A stretch of DNA of 27,727 bases from Ruminococcus sp. GTDB taxonomy: Bacteria > Bacillota > Clostridia > Oscillospirales > Ruminococcaceae. The stretch covers positions 1 to 27,727 of the forward strand of contig JAILFF010000320.1 of NCBI GenBank assembly GCA_024697705.1, in the 5' to 3' direction. The first letter of the stretch is position 1. Each line of letters begins with the position of its first letter. This document shows, one piece after another, positions 21,299 to 27,727 of this stretch. A model generated the notes under the pieces. It saw nothing but the letters and a program-made list of their open reading frames with translations, searched no databases and was not told where the DNA came from. The position numbers were made by a program, and so were the translations under genes.

Positions 21299-22078
21299 AT
21301 GAAGAACGCAGTAAAAGTGATCGCAAATGTGCTTTCGTGGGTGGTGCTTATCCTGGCGCTGCTCATTACGATAATCGTATTTTCATCGGAGAGGAACAAC
21401 GGCGTAGCGAACCTTTTCGGGTACATACCGCTGACCGTTGAGTCGGACTCTATGCTGCCGACGTTTGAGAAGGGCGACCTCATCTTCTGCCGCGAGGTGG
21501 ACGATCTCAACAGCCTGAAAGAGGGCGACGTTATCACCTTCTGGACGATCATCGACGGCAAGCGCGTCAAGAACACGCACCGTATCATCGGCATCAATCA
21601 GGCGGAAAATTCCCGCAGCTTCGTTACGCGAGGCGACGCCAACCCGTTAGACGACGATATGCCCGCCTACGCAGGCGACGTTATCGGCAAGTGGACGGAG
21701 TTCAAACTTGAAGGCTTTGGCACCGCAATGTCGTTTCTGCGCACCAAGACGGGATTTTTCGTATGCATAATCATTCCGATGGCTATTTTCTTCCTCTTTG
21801 AGCTGTACAAGTTCATTGTAACGCTTATAGAGGTCAAGCGTCCCGCTGCCGAGGAGATCGACGAAGAGGAGATCAAGCGCCGCGCCGTAGAGGAATACCT
21901 TGCGGCTCAGAAGGCTAAGGAAGAGGCAGCCAAGCCGGAGGAACCGAAGCCGGAAGAGCCCAAGCCCGAAGAATCCAGGCCGGAGGAACCGAAGTCGGAA
22001 GAGCCCAAACCCGAAGAACCGAAGGCGGAAGAACCTAAACCCGAAGAGACCAAACCGGAGGACAACAGCGACGGCTGA
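21299..22078 (+). CDS. SipW-type (S26B) signal peptidase I with PEEPK-repeat tail
   Basis: This 259-residue protein is an S26B signal peptidase, the type with a Ser-His catalytic pair found in archaea, the ER and Bacillota SipW. Catalytic S51 lies in VESDSMLPTFEKGDLI, H94 in NTHRIIGI, and the conserved aspartate D113 in TRGDANPLDDD. Residues 9-28 and about 152-177 are membrane segments. After a charged helix, residues 212-254 are a tail of about eight PEEPK-like repeats, unusual for a peptidase. AGGAG precedes the ATG; a two-codon frame, ATGAAATGA, overlaps the start at 21294. The gene lies 66 bp after the TasA-like gene, its likely substrate. Confidence 0.93.
   Translation: MKNAVKVIANVLSWVVLILALLITIIVFSSERNNGVANLFGYIPLTVESDSMLPTFEKGDLIFCREVDDLNSLKEGDVITFWTIIDGKRVKNTHRIIGINQAENSRSFVTRGDANPLDDDMPAYAGDVIGKWTEFKLEGFGTAMSFLRTKTGFFVCIIIPMAIFFLFELYKFIVTLIEVKRPAAEEIDEEEIKRRAVEEYLAAQKAKEEAAKPEEPKPEEPKPEESRPEEPKSEEPKPEEPKAEEPKPEETKPEDNSDG
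21932..22060 (+). repeat. PEEPK repeats in the signal peptidase tail
   Basis: Codons 212-254 encode about eight imperfect five-residue units (PEEPK, PEESR, SEEPK, AEEPK, PEETK). The array is proline- and glutamate-rich, likely extended and cytoplasmic given the two membrane segments. Confidence 0.88.
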
Positions 22079-22118
22079 ACATAAACGGGATACCTGAGTA
22101 TCCGATCGGAGAATATCA

Positions 22119-23702
22119 ATGAACGGTTTTTTGAAATGGTTTTTTGTCTTTATATCCGAAATGCTGAAAGGCTTTGCGCTGATCTTTCGCGGGCTTTTTG
22201 ACGGAGTAAAGCAGATATTCAATATCAGGAATTACATAGAGATCTTCAAGACCTACTCCACCGACTTCGGTGCGGCGGGGTGGATACTTGCCGTGCTTGC
22301 GATAGTGGTGGTCATAGCCATTTACGTGCTTATCGTCTTCATCATCGTGCTGGCGATAAGAAAGTACATACGTTTCAGGCATTCCATAGTCAGCAACGAG
22401 GATCTGCTCGAAGAGATAGCGCTTTTGCAGCGGCAGGTGCTCAAAATGACGAAGGAAAAGGACGAGATAATGGCAATGAAGGTAGCGCAGATGGGTCTGC
22501 CCGCGGGTGCCGCAGGGCTGTCCCTTGCCGACGGCGCTTTCGGCGCTCAGGCGGGCGAAGAGGGCGGTCAGGGCGAAGGCGCTCCTGTCATAGACGCGGA
22601 AAGCGGCGTAGTACAGACCACCGACTGCCGTTTCTCGAAGCTTATGGAAGTTGACAATTTCTACAAGAACTACACGCCGCCCGAGTACGACAACACTATC
22701 ACGCTGGCGGAGTTCTGCGACAGGTACCGCAACTTTGCCTGCTCGCGTATGCGGCTTTTCTACGAGCCGAAGACGATATGGCTGTTCGTCGCGGGCATGG
22801 CTTCGACGAAGCTCATTATCTTACAGGGTATATCCGGTACAGGTAAGACCTCGCTGCCTTACTCGTTCGGTAAGTTCTTAGGCGTTGACACGACGATAGC
22901 TTCGGTGCAGCCCTCGTGGCGCGACCGTACCGAGCTTTTCGGCTACTTCAACGAATTTACGAAGAATTTCAACGAGACGGAAGTTTTGAAGCGAATCTAT
23001 TCGTCGGGTTACAACAATGATATAAACTTCATACTTCTGGACGAAATGAACATAGCGCGTGTCGAGTATTACTTTGCGGAAATGCTTTCGATACTTGAAA
23101 TGCCGAACGCCGACGAGTGGGAGCTTGACATCGTGCCGAACGTATGGAGCACCGACCCCGTGAAGCTCGACCACGGCAAGATAGTTATACCGCAGAACAT
23201 CTGGTACATCGGCACGGCGAACAACGACGACTCGACGTTTGCGATCTCCGACAAGGTATACGACCGTGCGCAGCCGATAAACCTTGACGCTAAGGGTATC
23301 GTTTTTGAAGCGCCCGACACGCCGCCCATCAACATGGGATTCGACCATTTGGACGAGCTTTTCAGGGAAGCGTGGGACAAGTACCCGATCTCGCAGGAGA
23401 ATCTGAAGAAGATACAGCAGCTTGACCTATGGGTAATCGAGAAGCTGCGTGTTGCGTTTGGTAACCGTATCATCAAGCAGATGGGCTTATTTGTGCCTGT
23501 TTATGTTGCCTGCGGCGGCAAGGAGCTTGACGGTATCGACTATGTGCTTGCGACGAAGATATTCAGAAAGTTCGAGTCATTGAACCTTGCGATGCTGCGT
23601 GAGGAGCTGCGCGAGTTATGCGTATATATCGGCAAATTATTCGGCAAGAATGAGATGAAGGAATCAATAGCATATCTTGAAAGATTGCAGAAGTTATTCT
23701 GA
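22119..23702 (+). CDS. Membrane-anchored McrB-like (MoxR/dynein-related) AAA+ ATPase
   Basis: This 527-residue protein has two hydrophobic stretches at its N-terminus, a weaker amphipathic one at 1-35 and a clear membrane segment at about 53-80, followed by a coiled-coil-like helix (95-120) and a glycine/alanine-rich linker (125-160). The AAA+ domain follows: Walker A GISGTGKTS (237-245, K243), SVQPSWRDRTELFGY in place of the McrB HxSYxYEDF segment, Walker B NFILLDEMN (303-311; D308, E309), sensor region YIGTANNDDS (363-372) and DRAQPINL (382-389). This order and the LDEMNIARVEYYFAEMLSILE helix resemble McrB. Known McrB proteins are soluble and act with the McrC nuclease on DNA; a membrane anchor is not usual. 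GGAG precedes the ATG, 40 bp after the signal peptidase gene. The partner appears to be the DUF2357-like gene after the repeat region. Confidence 0.88.
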   Translation: MNGFLKWFFVFISEMLKGFALIFRGLFDGVKQIFNIRNYIEIFKTYSTDFGAAGWILAVLAIVVVIAIYVLIVFIIVLAIRKYIRFRHSIVSNEDLLEEIALLQRQVLKMTKEKDEIMAMKVAQMGLPAGAAGLSLADGAFGAQAGEEGGQGEGAPVIDAESGVVQTTDCRFSKLMEVDNFYKNYTPPEYDNTITLAEFCDRYRNFACSRMRLFYEPKTIWLFVAGMASTKLIILQGISGTGKTSLPYSFGKFLGVDTTIASVQPSWRDRTELFGYFNEFTKNFNETEVLKRIYSSGYNNDINFILLDEMNIARVEYYFAEMLSILEMPNADEWELDIVPNVWSTDPVKLDHGKIVIPQNIWYIGTANNDDSTFAISDKVYDRAQPINLDAKGIVFEAPDTPPINMGFDHLDELFREAWDKYPISQENLKKIQQLDLWVIEKLRVAFGNRIIKQMGLFVPVYVACGGKELDGIDYVLATKIFRKFESLNLAMLREELRELCVYIGKLFGKNEMKESIAYLERLQKLF

Positions 23703-23704
23703 TA

Positions 23705-23962
23705 AAGAACCAAAAGTCTCAGGAAGGTTTTCACTAAGAGAGCAAGAACCAAAAGTCTTAGGAAGGGGGTGTGGGGGAGAACCCTTCTTCAGAAGGGTTT
23801 CCCCCACAATCCGTACCTCACAAGTCTCATAAGAAATAGCAAGCAGCATTTCCGACCAAAATAAAATCGGCAATTTTAAGAAAAGCCCACAAAAAGGCAG
23901 AAATTAATAGCTCTGCAAAATAGAGCAAGAACAAGCAAATTGCCGATTTTTTATTTGCGAAA
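23705..23962. repeat. Mosaic interspersed repeat, right copy, with inverted arms
   Basis: This non-coding stretch begins two bases after the AAA+ gene. GAACCAAAAGTCT(C/T)AGGAAGG occurs twice in direct orientation (23706-23727 and 23747-23768). The hairpin AACCCTTCTtcAGAAGGGTT (23780-23799) follows. The block AAAATAAAATCGGCAATTT (23859-23877) is inverted at 23937-23957 and ends in a T-rich run, so it could act as a weak terminator. Most blocks recur, inverted, at 27-190 at the other end of the window. Confidence 0.75.
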
Positions 23963-23999
23963 GAGCGAAGCGAGTTTCGCAAATCGAAAGCGCGGGACA

Positions 24000-24262
24000 G
24001 GTACGTTCTTAACGGTGGGGTCAAGCCCAAACCCTACAAAGTGTGTGCAGATCGTGCAGACACGGGCGAGCAATGTTCTGACCCACCGTGAGGAACGTGC
24101 CGATCGCACAGACCGCTCGTTCGCTCCGCTCACTTCGCACAAAGGTAGACAGCCGTGCGTGGGTTTGTGAGGGCGGTATGTTTTTCGGACGCACGGCTGA
24201 TTAAAATGGGGGCGCTGCCCCCAAGCCCCCGCAAGGGGCGGGAGCCCCTTGACCCCTTTTCC
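24000..24262. repeat. Hairpin cluster with G/C-rich repeats
   Basis: Three dyads follow each other. Arms of 20 bp (24000-24019 and 24082-24101; about 16 of 20 pair) enclose about 60 bases. A perfect 11-bp stem, CAGCCGTGCGT/ACGCACGGCTG, spans 24150-24199. Then GGGGGCgctGCCCCC (24209-24223) and CCCCGCAAGGGG form compact G/C-rich hairpins. Such strings are typical of repetitive intergenic elements in Clostridia. No protein gene is convincing here. Confidence 0.65.
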
Positions 24263-24330
24263 GCTTCGCGGATTTCTCCGGTGGGCTTTGCTTTTTTGTG
24301 GCTTTTTATTTTTTAAGGCAGGTGAACGCA

Positions 24331-26595
24331 TTGGATGGCTTGTACGGCGATTTTTACGACGAATTTAAAGGCGTAATGGATACCTTCGACGGCGACGAGC
24401 TCTTCGGCGCGTTCGACGAACTTATCCACTCGGGTAAAAATACTTTCGCTTTCAACCGTAAATTAATGGAAAAAGCGATAGACGTTTCCTGGGTCGAGGC
24501 TATCGAAAACGGTCTCGTTCACGTTGATAACTGCCTCAGAAACCCCCGCCGAACTATCGAGGACGTTGAGGAAATAGTGCCTATCGCACTCTCGCGAAAG
24601 ATCACCGTCGATTCGGTGAAGCACCTCGCACAGCATACCGACTATATCCAAAGCGTGGACAAAAAAACGGGCAAGATCACGCCCTCAAAAATACTTAACA
24701 TACACAAGGAAGAAAGCCTGCTGACCTACGAAAACCGCTTCGTCAACACGCTTATCGACCGACTTTATATCTTTATCAACCGCCGCTACGAAAAGCTGGC
24801 ACAGGTCGCAAAGGACGAACAGGTCTATACGCTCGGCTACGACGCCGATATCGACGACGGTACGGGCGGCAAAATGCGCGTCGAGATCAAGCTTGAAACT
24901 ACCGAAAGCCTTGACAAGACCGACGAAAACGGTTATACTATATGGCAGAGAGTGGAAAAGCTCAAAAAGGCTATCGAGGGCTATAAAGGCTCGGAGCTTT
25001 GCATGAAGCTCGGCAATGCGTTCATTCGTCCGCCTGTCATGAGAACCAACGCTATCATGAAGAACGTCGATCTTAAGGCGTGCCTTACGCTGTGGCAGTA
25101 TATCGAGGGCTACGATAAGGTCGGCTATGAGATCAACATGGAAAATACTGCCGTAAAGCCCAAGAAAACCTACGTCGAGGACTTCTACAAGGTAGTAATA
25201 ATGAATCTGCTGCTGTTCCGCGCCTACACGGGCAGCAAGACGGCGGATATGCAGGAGCTTAAGAAAAAACGGCTCAAAACGATCTCGCCTAAGTATGTCA
25301 AGCGCTTTGAACGGGAGCTGGCGTCAAGCTATAACGTCATTTCCGACGAGGCGGCGGGCTTTGTTTCGACCGAGGGCGAGTTCAAATTCGTCCGCAGACC
25401 GCCGAAGAACATAAGTGCCATATTTGACCAGATCAATGCGGCTATCGAAATTGAAAAGGAATACCTGCGGCAGCGCGAAGCCGAACGCCTTGAACGCATC
25501 AAGGCGGAGGAAGAAGCCGAGCGTCTGCGCAAGGAAGAAGAGGCGCGTCTCGCAGAGGAGCGCCGCATAGAGGAAGCCCGCCGCGCCGAGCTTGAACGCA
25601 TCGAGCGCGAGGAGGCTGAGCGTCAGCGCGAGCTTGAAGAAATGCTTGCCCGCAAACGCGCCGAGCAGGAGGCGGAGGAACGCGAGCGCGAACGCCTCGA
25701 ACAGGAGCGTCTTGCGCGTATCGAGGAGCGCCGCAAAAAGCGCGAGGAGGAAGAACGTGCCGCCGCCGAAAGGGAGCAGCTTGAAGCAAGCAAGCAGCAC
25801 GCCCTGGAAGAGCTTGGCAATGCCGAGGGCATAGCAGCCGAAGCTCACAAGCACGAGGAATCCGAGGAAGAGCTTGAAAAGAAGGCTCTCGAAACCATAA
25901 CGGACGAGGAGATCGAGCAGGCGCAGGAGGCTATCGAGGAAGCCCGCCGCGAGCAGGAAGCAGCGGCAGCCGACGGCGATACCGAAGCCCTTGCTGAGGC
26001 AACTTCCGAATTTGAAGACCCCCGCGAGGTCGCTGCCCGCATGAAGGTCGAGCAGCAGAAGCGCGAGAAGGAGCGCATCGAGCGCGAACGTGCCGAGCGG
26101 CTCAAAGCAGACCGTCAGCGCTTCGAGTCGAAGCCGTTTTGGACGATCTACAAGGAATATTCAAAGAACCCCATCTATCTGATACCGCGGCTGATAAGAC
26201 ATCTGCTGGCGGTGATCTTCGGCATAATCCCCGAGGACACGGACGACCCCGATCTGAAACGAAAGCTCGCCGCAAGGAAGGCTGCCGAAGAGCAGAAGAA
26301 GCGCGAGAAGGAAGAGCACGAGCGCATGGAGGTCTACTACCGCAAGTACGGTCAGACGTTCAGGTACAAGTTCATGCGGTTTATCGGGGACGTAAAGTTC
26401 AAGCGCAAGAAGCGTCTGGAGGCGAAGAACAAGCCCAAACCCAAGTACACGCCGCCGAACCGCACACCCGAGCAGCAGCGTGAGATAGACAAGGAAATGA
26501 AGCGTCTGTACAAGGAGTATCATGTAACGCCGTTGATGAAGATCAAACGTGCGATAGAGGAATATCAGATCAACAGGCGTATGGAAAAATCGTGA
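24331..26595 (+). CDS. DUF2357-like protein with long coiled coil and conserved C-terminal region
   Basis: This protein of 754 residues has three parts. Residues 1-290 resemble DUF2357/DUF524, the N-terminal region found in partners of McrB-like ATPases: NPRRTIEDVEEIVPIALSRKIT, then KILNIHKEESLLTYENRFVNTLIDRLYIFI with the typical TYENRFV. Residues about 370-600 are an almost continuous charged coiled coil (arginine/glutamate-rich). Residues 600-754 are basic and helical, with a hydrophobic patch YLIPRLIRHLLAVIFGII (616-633) that could touch the membrane. I see no PD-(D/E)XK nuclease motif, unlike McrC-like partners. I place the start at TTG 24331, because AGGTG lies 6-8 bases upstream; an in-frame GTG at 24298 lacks a ribosome binding site. 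Its partner AAA+ gene ends 628 bp upstream; the next signal peptidase starts 41 bp downstream. Confidence 0.75.
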   Translation: MDGLYGDFYDEFKGVMDTFDGDELFGAFDELIHSGKNTFAFNRKLMEKAIDVSWVEAIENGLVHVDNCLRNPRRTIEDVEEIVPIALSRKITVDSVKHLAQHTDYIQSVDKKTGKITPSKILNIHKEESLLTYENRFVNTLIDRLYIFINRRYEKLAQVAKDEQVYTLGYDADIDDGTGGKMRVEIKLETTESLDKTDENGYTIWQRVEKLKKAIEGYKGSELCMKLGNAFIRPPVMRTNAIMKNVDLKACLTLWQYIEGYDKVGYEINMENTAVKPKKTYVEDFYKVVIMNLLLFRAYTGSKTADMQELKKKRLKTISPKYVKRFERELASSYNVISDEAAGFVSTEGEFKFVRRPPKNISAIFDQINAAIEIEKEYLRQREAERLERIKAEEEAERLRKEEEARLAEERRIEEARRAELERIEREEAERQRELEEMLARKRAEQEAEERERERLEQERLARIEERRKKREEEERAAAEREQLEASKQHALEELGNAEGIAAEAHKHEESEEELEKKALETITDEEIEQAQEAIEEARREQEAAAADGDTEALAEATSEFEDPREVAARMKVEQQKREKERIERERAERLKADRQRFESKPFWTIYKEYSKNPIYLIPRLIRHLLAVIFGIIPEDTDDPDLKRKLAARKAAEEQKKREKEEHERMEVYYRKYGQTFRYKFMRFIGDVKFKRKKRLEAKNKPKPKYTPPNRTPEQQREIDKEMKRLYKEYHVTPLMKIKRAIEEYQINRRMEKS

Positions 26596-26636
26596 TAATT
26601 ACTGTAACATAAATAATAAAACGGAGATGAAATTCT

Positions 26637-27704
26637 TTGAGCGATGAGGAGCTTGAAGCCGCACCCGAAGGCGGCGATGGCGAGGGTACCGAAACTGCCG
26701 AAAAATCGGGCTTTGCGGCTTCTGTCGGCAAGGTGTTCAGTACGCTGACTACGTTTTTGATCGTGGTGCTGCTCGGATTTATGGTATATGCCACCGCGGC
26801 GGCAGCGAGAGGGAAGATCGTCACCGTGTTCGGGCACTGCCTGCTGACCGTAATAACAGGCAGCATGGAGCCTACGCTGCACGTCGGCGACTTTATCTTC
26901 GTCGAAAAGACTGACCCCGCAGCGCTCCGCGAGGGCGACATAATAGCCTTTTGGTCGGAGCAGCAGGATATCTACGGTATGCTCGTCACGCACCGCATCG
27001 TCAAGGTGACGGAGAACGGCTTTGTCACACGCGGCGACGCCAACCCCGTCGATGACAGCGTGGAGGTCGCACCCGGGCGCATACTCGGCAGGTACACTGG
27101 CAAGGCTCGGCTGTTCCGCTGGGCAAGCTCGTTCGGCGATCTCCGCAAGCTGATGCTGCTTATCGTAATGATCGGCACAACGATAGCCGCGTTCTACGAA
27201 GTGCGGACGATAGGCAGGCTGAAACACAAGATCGACGAGGAAAAGCAGTCGAAGGAGGAAGAACGCGAGCAGCTTATCCGCGAGGCGATAGAGCGCGAGA
27301 AAGAGCGTCTTGCCGCCGAGGGCTTCGGAGCAGTTCCCGCGGCTGAACCGTCGGAAGAAGCCGAAATTCCTGCGGAAACGGAAGAATCTTCCAACGAATC
27401 GGCGGCAGAAGAAGCCGAAACTCCCGCAGAAACGGAAGAATCTTCCAACGAATCAGCGGCAGAAGAAGCCGAAATTCCTGCGGAAACGGAAGAATCTGCC
27501 GAAGAATCAACAGCGGAAGAATCCGAAACTCCCGCGGAAGCGGATATCTCAGCCGAAGGATCGTCAGCCGAGGAACCAAAAGCGGAAGACCCCGTACAGC
27601 CCGCAAAAACAGCCTCCGGTGGGGCAGGGAAGTCCTCGAGCGGAAGTTCCAAAGGCTCAAAAAATAAGAAGAAGAAAAAACACAAGCGCAAAAAGCACAA
27701 ATGA
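26637..27704 (+). CDS. Second SipW-type (S26B) signal peptidase I with 18-residue-repeat tail
   Basis: This 355-residue protein is another S26B peptidase. It has a cytoplasmic N-terminal acidic stretch, a membrane segment (about 37-57), catalytic S76 in ITGSMEPTLHVGDFIFVEK, H119 in LVTHRIVKV and D134 in TRGDANPVDD, then a second membrane segment (about 171-186). A charged helix (196-227) leads to four 18-residue repeats (240-311) and a C-terminus ending in a lysine-rich run (342-355). The start is TTG, with GGAG about ten bases upstream. It shares the unusual long tail habit with the peptidase at 21299, but the repeat sequence is different. It closes the cluster; what follows lies beyond the window. 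Confidence 0.92.
   Translation: MSDEELEAAPEGGDGEGTETAEKSGFAASVGKVFSTLTTFLIVVLLGFMVYATAAAARGKIVTVFGHCLLTVITGSMEPTLHVGDFIFVEKTDPAALREGDIIAFWSEQQDIYGMLVTHRIVKVTENGFVTRGDANPVDDSVEVAPGRILGRYTGKARLFRWASSFGDLRKLMLLIVMIGTTIAAFYEVRTIGRLKHKIDEEKQSKEEEREQLIREAIEREKERLAAEGFGAVPAAEPSEEAEIPAETEESSNESAAEEAETPAETEESSNESAAEEAEIPAETEESAEESTAEESETPAEADISAEGSSAEEPKAEDPVQPAKTASGGAGKSSSGSSKGSKNKKKKKHKRKKHK
27354..27569 (+). repeat. 54-bp tandem repeats in the second signal peptidase gene
   Basis: Four consecutive 18-codon units start at codons 240, 258, 276 and 294, each beginning EEAE(I/T)PAETEESSNES or a variant. The first two units are nearly identical at the DNA level, the last two more diverged. Copy number may vary between strains. 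Confidence 0.88.
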
Positions 27705-27727
27705 CCGTAGGGGGGCAGGATATGGGT

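Noticed and set aside
23780..23799. AACCCTTCT hairpin as terminator of the AAA+ gene
   Set aside because: The stem is strong but is followed by TTCCCCCAC rather than a T-tract, and the same hairpin occurs in the repeat at the window start, so it belongs to the repeat.
24000..24262. CRISPR array
   Set aside because: The repeats are inverted hairpins of different sequence, not regularly spaced direct repeats, and no cas gene is present.
23951..24331. 126-residue minus-strand frame in the gap before the DUF2357-like gene
   Set aside because: It runs through the hairpin repeats, is rich in arginine and proline from palindromic sequence, and has no ribosome binding site. Such frames are usual false calls over this kind of repeat.

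Overview
The window looks like chromosome of a Bacillota member, class Clostridia, most likely near Ruminococcus/Oscillospiraceae. The clues are a ribosomal protein L27 with a Prp-cleavable N-terminal extension next to prp, Mini-RNase III next to obgE, a DegV domain, Uma2 and Rpn-type nucleases, SipW-type (S26B) signal peptidases, and several textbook sigma-A promoters (TTGACA-N17-TATAAT). The genus call is inference from gene content only. No tRNA, rRNA or CRISPR array was recognised.

Layout. (1) 1-201 is a non-coding mosaic repeat. (2) 202-10088, minus strand, is a tight six-gene operon behind a perfect sigma-A promoter at 10060-10088: a membrane hybrid histidine kinase with Hpt domain, a second hybrid kinase whose C-terminus is a complete DegV lipid-binding domain, a TrkH/KtrB potassium channel subunit, a Uma2-type nuclease, and the AmmeMemoRadiSam system (fused Memo-AMMECR1 protein plus radical SAM enzyme). 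(3) 10089-10855 holds a possible minus-strand small RNA and one small plus-strand gene of unknown function. (4) 10856-17292, minus strand, is the translation/ribosome block: yebC, mrnC, obgE, then one small gene and three paralogous membrane proteins of unknown function, then rpmA, prp and rplU behind a strong promoter and a structured leader. The usual rplU-prp-rpmA-obgE order is interrupted by the four unknown genes. (5) 17293-19496 is a scarred region: two inverted remnants of an ISAs1-like element flank a DUF3592-like gene, followed by an Rpn/PD-(D/E)XK gene. (6) 19602-27704, plus strand, is the most interesting part: a catalytically degenerate EAL protein, a TasA/camelysin-like secreted protein, a SipW-type signal peptidase with a PEEPK-repeat tail, a membrane-anchored McrB-like AAA+ ATPase, a 628-bp intergenic stretch full of hairpin repeats, a DUF2357-like protein with a very long coiled coil, and a second SipW-type signal peptidase with an 18-residue-repeat tail.

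How the genes may work together. In (2), the two kinases (one apparently able to sense a fatty acid or similar ligand through DegV, the other carrying the Hpt) could form one phosphorelay; no DNA-binding output regulator is present, so the output is elsewhere. In (6), the TasA-like protein is a natural substrate for the S26B peptidases, and the AAA+/DUF2357 pair resembles a McrBC-type pair that has lost its nuclease and gained membrane anchoring. My best candidate for an undescribed system is therefore a cell-envelope export or assembly machine (TasA-like fibre, two dedicated peptidases, membrane AAA+ motor, coiled-coil partner), possibly gated by a c-di-GMP-related pseudo-EAL protein. That function is inference; the gene families and their order are seen in the sequence.
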